Assembly (NCBI GenBank): GCA_014800795.1
Contig: JAAVFL010000046.1
Span: 1-61,576, forward strand
From: Bacteroidales bacterium
Lineage (GTDB): Bacteria > Bacteroidota > Bacteroidia > Bacteroidales > Muribaculaceae
Length of the DNA stretch: 61,576 nucleotides
Reading direction: 5' to 3'
Of the stretch, positions 56,033-61,576 are shown in pieces; the stretch's first letter is position 1, and each line of letters starts with the position of its first letter. A program made the position numbers and the translations under genes. Under the pieces are notes generated by a model. It was not told the origin of the DNA and did not search any database. It was given only the letters and a program-made list of their open reading frames with translations.

Positions 56033-56524
56033 TTACTCTTTCGTCTTTATTATACCATTGATGACTTTCGATGTAGAATTGTCACCTGACACATCTCCGT
56101 TACCTGGAAGCTCTGATGAATCTGCCACGATATTTACATAATACTGAATGTAGCCCCAGCATACAGGATAATCCACGACATAAATTGGCATCTGAGCCTG
56201 AAGAAGATGTCGGCCTATGGGTTGGTCGGATGTATCGACGGTAAGCGTAAAAGGCTGGGTGACATTAGTCCCGATCAGATAATGGTCCCAATAATAGGTT
56301 ACTGCACCCAATGTTCCTTCTTTGTTGGTGTTATTCACCAAAGTAAGACCATCTATAACAAGATCCTCACCCTGAACGACATAAATTTCATCGTCCTCGA
56401 AAACTCCCCCACTGATAGTAGCCTGAATGTTCACGTTAGGCACTTTGTCTTCATCATCGTCACATGAGGTTGTCATGAAACCTAAAGGCAGAGCGAGCAA
56501 TAGATAATAAAAAAACTTCTTCAT
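56033..56524 (-). CDS. Small lipoprotein of unknown function with surface-export-like signal
   Basis: Protein of 163 residues with a lipoprotein signal peptide (KKFFYYLLLALPLGFMTTSC, C21). The residues after the Cys are DDDEDK, an acidic stretch like the Bacteroidetes lipoprotein export signal that sends lipoproteins to the cell surface. The mature part is beta-rich (QATISGGVFEDDEIYVVQG, TLVNNTNKEGT, YYWDHYLIG) and recalls Ig-like or PKD-like folds found in surface glycan-binding lipoproteins. No SusC/SusD pair is near. Function not assignable. Confidence 0.75.
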   Translation of the reverse strand: MKKFFYYLLLALPLGFMTTSCDDDEDKVPNVNIQATISGGVFEDDEIYVVQGEDLVIDGLTLVNNTNKEGTLGAVTYYWDHYLIGTNVTQPFTLTVDTSDQPIGRHLLQAQMPIYVVDYPVCWGYIQYYVNIVADSSELPGNGDVSGDNSTSKVINGIIKTKE

Positions 56525-56616
56525 AATAAATTATCCCTAAATTTTAATAATAAAAAAATATATCATTAGTCGGGAGGATAAGATTCACTCCCATGGTAAT
56601 TGCAGTGATATATACA

Positions 56617-56668
56617 AATCTGCGGGTGAGCCGTTTGCATTGGCTTAAAATCAGCTCGCCCGCAGATT
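56617..56668 (-). terminator. Terminator of clpB
   Basis: AATCTGCGGGTGAGC (56617-56631) pairs with GCTCGCCCGCAGATT (56654-56668), one G-U pair, loop of 22 nt, then TGTATATATC on the minus strand, 33 bp after the clpB stop. Confidence 0.75.
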
Positions 56669-56700
56669 GTATGAAGTATATATGTCTATTATTCAGAACG

Positions 56701-59289
56701 TCAGTTCGTGAATTTAAGTTCACCGTCAACCGCATCAATTACGATCGGTTTCGTCTTATCAACGGCCTGAGACAATATGTCTTTCGAAAGTCGGTTCAAC
56801 ACCAGGCGGTGAATAACACGCTTCACAGGACGCGCACCAAATTCCGGGTCATATCCCTCGTCGGCAAGCAGACTGAGTGCGGCAGGAGTAACTGTAAGAG
56901 TAATACCGTTAGCCGACAACATCTTACTAATGCCCTTCACCTGCAGACCTACGATTTCTTCTATCTCGGCTCTGTTCAGCGGTGTAAACATTATAGTCTC
57001 GTCGATACGGTTAAGAAACTCCGGACGGATTGTCTGTTTCAACATATCAAGCACCTCCTGTTTAGTCTTCTCAACCACTTCGTCATGATTCTCAGGTGTC
57101 ATCTTCGAGAAATTATCACGTATAACGGATGATCCCATATTGGAGGTCATTATAATGATAGTATTCTTGAAGTTCACCATTCTACCCTTATTGTCTGTCA
57201 GACGACCATCATCAAGAACCTGAAGCAGTATATTGAATACGTCCGGATGAGCCTTTTCTATCTCATCGAACAACACTACAGAATATGGTTTGCGACGTAC
57301 AGCCTCAGTCAACTGACCGCCCTCATCGTATCCGACATATCCCGGAGGCGCACCTACCAGACGGCTGACTGCATGCTTCTCCTGATATTCGCTCATATCA
57401 ATTCGGGTCATCATATTTTCGTCATCAAAGAGGTATTCGGCCAAAGCTTTTGCAAGCTCAGTCTTACCCACACCGGTAGTACCAAGGAAAATGAACGATC
57501 CGATAGGACGACGGGGGTCGTTAAGACCGGCCCGTGAGCGACGCACAGCATCAGCTATCGCCCTGATAGCCTCCTCCTGACCGATTACCCTGCCATGGAG
57601 TTCTTCTTCAAGATGGAGCAATTTTTCTTTTTCGCTCTGTACCATCTTATTGACAGGAATTCCGGTCCAACGCGAAACCACATCGGCGATATCATCGGCT
57701 GACACCTCTTCCTTGATCAGCGCTTTCTCACCCTGCATGGCTTTAAGCTGCTCCTGAATTGTCGCATTTTCCTGTTCTTTCTGCTGAACCTTGGAGTATC
57801 TGATCTCAGCAACTTTGGCGTAGTCACCTTCACGTTCGGCCCGGTCTGCATCAAAATTGAGCTGCTCTATGTCGATCTTATTCTGTTGGATGCGGTTGAT
57901 TAATTCCTTTTCAGCCTTCCACTTTGCTGTGAATTCCTTTTCTTCCTCGCGCATAGCCGCAAGATCCTTCTCAATCTCACGAACTTTCTCCTTATCGCCT
58001 TCGCGCTTTATCGCCTCACGTTCAATCTCTTTCTGAGCTATCATACGCGAAATCTCATCAAGAGCCTGAGGTACGGAATCAATCTCCAGACGAAGTTTAG
58101 AGGCTGCCTCATCTACGAGGTCGATAGCCTTGTCGGGGAGGAAACGATCTGTGATATACCGCTCCGACAGCTGTACTGCCGCGATAATCGCTTCGTCGCG
58201 GATACGCACTTTATGATGGTTCTCATAGCGCTCCTTAAGACCACGAAGTATGGCGATAGCACTCATTTCGTCAGGCTCGTTAACCATAACTTTCTGGAAA
58301 CGGCGTTCCAGAGCCTTATCTTTTTCAAAATATTTCTGATATTCATCAAGAGTGGTTGCACCGATACTTCTTAGTTCACCACGAGCGAGAGCCGGCTTCA
58401 GGATATTGGCTGCATCCATCGCACCCTCCCCCTTTCCAGCACCGACAAGAGTATGAATCTCATCGATGAACAGAATAATCTCACCATCGCTCTGAGTGAC
58501 TTCATTCACGATAGCTTTCAGTCGCTCTTCAAATTCACCTTTATATTTGGCACCGGCTACCAGAGCCCCCATATCAAGCGAGAAAATCTGTTTCGTACGG
58601 AGATTTTCAGGAACGTCCCCACGCACGATACGCTGGGCCAGCCCCTCTGCTATGGCTGTCTTACCGGTTCCCGGTTCACCTATCAACATAGGATTATTCT
58701 TAGTTCTGCGACTGAGAATCTGAAGTACACGGCGAATCTCGTCATCACGCCCGATAACAGGATCGAGTTTGCCGGATCGGGCACGTTCATTCAGATTTAT
58801 AGCATATTTGCTGAGTGAATTATATGTTTCCTCTGCACTTTGATCTGTTGCTTTTCTTCCTTTACGGAGTTCCTCTATTGCAGCTCCAAGTTCTTTCTCG
58901 CTCAAACCGGCATCTTTCAATATAGTTGCTGCAGGAGAATTTACCTGAAACAAAGCCATAAGTATGGCTTCAAGCGTGACATATTCGTCGCCTTGTTTTT
59001 TTGCAACGTCAAGCGCCCGTTGCAGCACATCATTAGACGTACGGCTCAGGTACGGCTCACCTCCGGAAACTTTCGGTAGAGAAGCAATCTCACGGTCAGT
59101 CTGAGCCGCTACCGCAACGGGATTGGCTCCGACCTTCTGGAAAATAAACTTCACCAGAGATTCCCCCTCGGTCATAATGGCCTTGAGGATATGTACAGGC
59201 TCTATCTGCTGCTGACCGGCAGCGCGGGTAAATTCCAGAGCCTTCTGTATCGCCTCCTGCGATTTAATAGTGAAACTGTTGAAATTCAT
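56701..59289 (-). CDS. clpB: ATP-dependent disaggregase ClpB
   Basis: Hexameric AAA+ chaperone that, with DnaK, rescues aggregated proteins after stress. Numbered from ATG 59289: N-domain (1-145, [18 protein letters not shown]), first Walker A GEPGTGKT (204-211), the coiled-coil M domain (about 405-525) that marks ClpB rather than ClpA/C, second Walker A GTTGVGKT (603-610), and the C-terminal D2 small domain. The frame is open 32 codons further up, but that part is not ClpB-like; 59289 gives 862 residues, the family norm. No clear TAnnTTTG promoter is seen upstream, so stress-specific control is possible. Confidence 0.97.
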   Translation of the reverse strand: MNFNSFTIKSQEAIQKALEFTRAAGQQQIEPVHILKAIMTEGESLVKFIFQKVGANPVAVAAQTDREIASLPKVSGGEPYLSRTSNDVLQRALDVAKKQGDEYVTLEAILMALFQVNSPAATILKDAGLSEKELGAAIEELRKGRKATDQSAEETYNSLSKYAINLNERARSGKLDPVIGRDDEIRRVLQILSRRTKNNPMLIGEPGTGKTAIAEGLAQRIVRGDVPENLRTKQIFSLDMGALVAGAKYKGEFEERLKAIVNEVTQSDGEIILFIDEIHTLVGAGKGEGAMDAANILKPALARGELRSIGATTLDEYQKYFEKDKALERRFQKVMVNEPDEMSAIAILRGLKERYENHHKVRIRDEAIIAAVQLSERYITDRFLPDKAIDLVDEAASKLRLEIDSVPQALDEISRMIAQKEIEREAIKREGDKEKVREIEKDLAAMREEEKEFTAKWKAEKELINRIQQNKIDIEQLNFDADRAEREGDYAKVAEIRYSKVQQKEQENATIQEQLKAMQGEKALIKEEVSADDIADVVSRWTGIPVNKMVQSEKEKLLHLEEELHGRVIGQEEAIRAIADAVRRSRAGLNDPRRPIGSFIFLGTTGVGKTELAKALAEYLFDDENMMTRIDMSEYQEKHAVSRLVGAPPGYVGYDEGGQLTEAVRRKPYSVVLFDEIEKAHPDVFNILLQVLDDGRLTDNKGRMVNFKNTIIIMTSNMGSSVIRDNFSKMTPENHDEVVEKTKQEVLDMLKQTIRPEFLNRIDETIMFTPLNRAEIEEIVGLQVKGISKMLSANGITLTVTPAALSLLADEGYDPEFGARPVKRVIHRLVLNRLSKDILSQAVDKTKPIVIDAVDGELKFTN

Positions 59290-59652
59290 ATTATTGTAAT
59301 GATATCTTTTATTTATTTCGTTCTTTATACCATTATTAACAAATCCCATGCCAGAATGTTTGACTGAAAATCTGATACGGGCCACTCTGACATTTTCATA
59401 TAGACGACTGCCGTAGTGATCCGTGAATTAACAGATGCTTCCATATACGAAATTTTCTTAACTTCGCACCTTTATAGTTGCATAAAATGAGCGCTTTAGT
59501 TATCTTTGCAACATACAATGATGTTGCCCCGGGGACAAAACCTGTTCGCGGAGCGCATAAATTGTATAATATCAGCACAATCTCCGTAGAGTCCGCACTA
59601 TCCTGGTTGTTCTGACATATTTTAATAACGAATCATATATGATACAGAGTTT
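59290..59652. other. 363-bp divergent spacer between clpB and the DUF5106 gene
   Basis: Contains the promoter of the rightward gene (59477-59508) and its leader of about 140 nt. Nothing on the minus strand matches the usual -33/-7 pair for clpB. A short CCCCGGGG-centred dyad lies near 59525-59539. No gene supported. Confidence 0.5.
59477..59508 (+). promoter_or_regulatory. Promoter of the DUF5106 gene and mnmA
   Basis: GTTG (59477-59480), 20 nt, TATCTTTG (59501-59508). Leader about 140 nt. Confidence 0.7.
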
Positions 59653-60588
59653 ATGAATAAAATGCCCAACATAATAATCACCCTGCTTTTTGTATTTGCA
59701 TACATTTTTGCCATACCATCTCAAAAAATATTTGCATATACCACCAACGGACAGACATATTTTGAATATCCAAAAGTTCCAGATAATCTTGAGACCCTTA
59801 CCGAACGCTCAAACTTCTTTATTGAACACTTCTGGGATCGTTGCAATATTAAATCGGCTTTTTCGTCAAGAGCTAAAATAACCGAGGCGTTTAACGATTA
59901 CGTAAGTTTTATGCCGTATGCAGATGCCAATGTAGTACATACATCTATTAATAATCTAATCAAGGAAGTTTCCAAGAATCCTAAAAATCTGCTCACATTG
60001 GCTGAAATTGCAGAGGGAACACTTTATGCCGATACTGCCCGTATCGCATGTGACGAATGCTATCTTCCATTTGCTCAAGCTGTTGTGGACAACCGAAAGA
60101 TATCAAAAGCTGAGAAAGCCCGCTTTGAATATCAGGCCAATGCTTTAGCAGCATCGCAGGTGGGAATGCCGGCACCGGAACTCATATATACACGTCCTGA
60201 CGGAACTGAAGGAAAGCTCAGCGATCTCGCAAAAGGAGCATATGTATTGCTATTTTTCAATGATCCCGACTGCACCGAATGTGAACTCGCTCGTGTTCGT
60301 CTCTCAGCCGACTCAAATCTGAACGACCTCGTCTCCTCAGGAAAAATCATCGTGCTTAGTATTTACCCCGGAGAACCGGATGATGAATGGCGCGACAAAA
60401 CCAGTGTCTACAACAGCCGTTGGGAAGTTGGCGCAGTTCCGGATGCCGATGAGTTCTACGATATGCGTAATCCTCCGGTGATATATTATCTTAATAATGA
60501 GCATACGATACTTTCGAAAACATTTGATATAGATAATCTTATAGAAGCGTTCCGACAGGTAAACGCCAAGATGTCAAAAGGTAATTAA
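59653..60588 (+). CDS. DUF5106 / thioredoxin-like secreted protein with CTEC motif
   Basis: Exported protein of 311 residues. Signal peptide about 1-28 ([14 protein letters not shown]). The N-terminal part (35-165, [13 protein letters not shown] ... [13 protein letters not shown]) is the DUF5106 domain; from about 170 ([18 protein letters not shown]) comes a TlpA-like thioredoxin fold with the redox pair DPDCTEC (C207, C210) and the PPVIYYLN cis-Pro loop. Probable periplasmic thiol-disulfide protein of the Bacteroidetes type. mnmA follows after 11 bp, so the two are co-transcribed, though no functional link is known. Confidence 0.87.
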   Translation: MNKMPNIIITLLFVFAYIFAIPSQKIFAYTTNGQTYFEYPKVPDNLETLTERSNFFIEHFWDRCNIKSAFSSRAKITEAFNDYVSFMPYADANVVHTSINNLIKEVSKNPKNLLTLAEIAEGTLYADTARIACDECYLPFAQAVVDNRKISKAEKARFEYQANALAASQVGMPAPELIYTRPDGTEGKLSDLAKGAYVLLFFNDPDCTECELARVRLSADSNLNDLVSSGKIIVLSIYPGEPDDEWRDKTSVYNSRWEVGAVPDADEFYDMRNPPVIYYLNNEHTILSKTFDIDNLIEAFRQVNAKMSKGN

Positions 60589-60599
60589 CATATCGTCAA

Positions 60600-61576
60600 A
60601 TGAATATTGCAGCTCTAATATCGGGAGGCGTGGACAGCGCCGTCGCAGTTCACAGACTGCTTGATCAAGGGCATGATCCTCACCTGTTTTATATCCGTAT
60701 AGGTCTGGATAACGGAGAGGGAGATTGCTCGGCAGAGGAAGATATAGAAATGTGTAGTCTGATAGCCAACCGTTATCATCTACCGTTTGATATAGTTTCC
60801 CTGCATGAAGAATACTGGGAAAACGTAATGGAGTATGCATTACGCACCGTTAAAAGCGGGCTTACTCCAAATCCGGATATCATGTGTAACAAAATGATCA
60901 AATTCGGATTTTTTGAAGAACGGTGGGGACATGAATTCGATATGACGGCAACCGGTCACTACGCCACCACGCGTCATATCGGAGATAAAGTATATCTGGC
61001 TACAGCATGCGATCCGGTAAAGGATCAGACAGATTTCCTTGCAAGAATTTCCTACAGTCAGTTAAGCCATCTGATGTTTCCCATAGGCGACATTCCCAAG
61101 CACCAAGTCAGAGATATCGCCCGCGAAACCCGTATGCCAAATGCCTTCAGAAAGGATAGCCAAGGCATATGTTTTCTCGGGAAAATCAATTATAATGATT
61201 TTATAAGACGTCATCTCGGCGAAAAAACCGGAGCCATTGTGGAAATAGAAACCGGAAAGAAACTCGGCGAACACCGCGGCTATTGGTTTCACACTATAGG
61301 TCAGCGGAAAGGGCTCGGACTTAGTGGCGGCCCGTGGTACGTTGTAAAAAAGAACATTCAGGACAACGTTATTTATGTCAGCAATGGTTACGATTGCGAA
61401 AAACAATATGGCAAAACGTTACATCTCGATGAAATGCATTTTATTTCAGAAACATCTCCGATCGGTGCGGATGGAACGGCAGAAATAACATTCAAGAATC
61501 GGCATACCCCGACTTTCTCCAAAGCACGCCTTACCCATCTCGGGAATAAGGAATATCTTATAGAATCGGAAGAAAA
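60600..61576 (+). CDS. mnmA: tRNA-specific 2-thiouridylase MnmA (3' end cut by window edge)
   Basis: Adds sulfur to U34 of Lys, Glu and Gln tRNAs. From ATG 60600 the frame stays open for 325 codons to the right edge; a full protein is about 355-370. PP-loop SGGVDSAV (8-15), first catalytic Cys in [13 protein letters not shown] (C96), GHYATT, and the second catalytic Cys in [10 protein letters not shown] (C191) are present, with the C-terminal beta-barrel beginning at [11 protein letters not shown]. Identification is firm; the C-terminus is outside the window. Confidence 0.96.
   Translation, partial: MNIAALISGGVDSAVAVHRLLDQGHDPHLFYIRIGLDNGEGDCSAEEDIEMCSLIANRYHLPFDIVSLHEEYWENVMEYALRTVKSGLTPNPDIMCNKMIKFGFFEERWGHEFDMTATGHYATTRHIGDKVYLATACDPVKDQTDFLARISYSQLSHLMFPIGDIPKHQVRDIARETRMPNAFRKDSQGICFLGKINYNDFIRRHLGEKTGAIVEIETGKKLGEHRGYWFHTIGQRKGLGLSGGPWYVVKKNIQDNVIYVSNGYDCEKQYGKTLHLDEMHFISETSPIGADGTAEITFKNRHTPTFSKARLTHLGNKEYLIESEE

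Noticed and set aside
59290-59385. 32-residue N-terminal extension of clpB
   Set aside because: The family N-terminus MNFNSFT begins at 59289 and gives the usual 862 residues.
1-61576. tRNA or rRNA genes, CRISPR arrays, insertion sequences, prophage genes
   Set aside because: No T-loop signature in intergenic DNA, no regularly spaced direct repeats, and no transposase, integrase or phage structural genes among the frames.

Overview
This is a stretch of core chromosome from a member of the Bacteroidales. I favour a Muribaculaceae- or Bacteroides-like gut anaerobe, but the genus cannot be fixed from the sequence alone. The evidence is a set of promoters of the Bacteroidetes type (a TTTG-like -33 element, about 19-20 bp, then TAnnTTTG) in front of most transcription units, an LpxC-FabZ fusion, an ACT-less SerA with Lys in place of the catalytic His, an S16 protein with a long Ala/Glu/Lys tail, a DPE2-type amylomaltase, an adenosylcobalamin-dependent ribonucleotide reductase, and small families largely confined to this phylum (DUF4835, DUF5063, DUF5106, DUF5606). 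I found no tRNA, rRNA, CRISPR array, insertion sequence or prophage.

Layout, left to right. 1-3.8 kb (minus): serC-serA-menD unit for serine and menaquinone synthesis; menD runs off the left edge. 3.9-10.6 kb (minus): housekeeping operon dnaN - DnaQ-like exonuclease - coaBC - DUF4835 - recN - rlmB. 10.7-12.8 kb: two divergent AT-rich family 2 glycosyltransferases. 12.9-18.6 kb: rpsP (minus), then an AddB-like nuclease and hemW (plus), and rlmH (minus). 18.8-23.6 kb (minus): tsaB, an FKBP, then lpxD, lpxC-fabZ and lpxA for lipid A. 23.7-28.4 kb (plus): yicC-gmk-nadD-DUF5063-ligA. 28.4-31.3 kb (minus): a MurU-like nucleotidyltransferase, a sugar kinase fused to a RapZ C-terminal domain, and DUF5606. 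31.4-32.6 kb (plus): purT. 32.7-39.3 kb (minus): malQ, an MCE/MlaD protein, a cell-wall amidase and dnaA.

39.3-40.1 kb is a 775-bp non-coding region upstream of dnaA. It is a candidate origin and also holds a strongly structured leader or small RNA in front of a secreted thioredoxin-like protein without CxxC. 40.8-47.1 kb: galM (minus), priA (plus), nrdJ (minus). 47.5-53.5 kb: nitroreductase and a small unknown protein (plus), valS (minus), a FucP-like transporter translationally coupled to a PfkB kinase (plus). 53.6-61.6 kb: a striking GC-run palindrome, an S9 peptidase lipoprotein (plus), a short surface-type lipoprotein and clpB (minus), a DUF5106 thiol-disulfide protein, and mnmA cut by the right edge.

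Most of the window is ordinary housekeeping sequence. I did not find an obvious new multi-gene system. The points most worth a second look are the kinase-RapZ fusion paired with MurU, the structured RNA between dnaA and the thioredoxin-like gene, the 47-bp palindrome at 53664-53710, the leader hairpin of nrdJ, and the long hairpin between serA and menD. Several gene starts below were moved downstream because a recognisable promoter lies inside the longest open frame.
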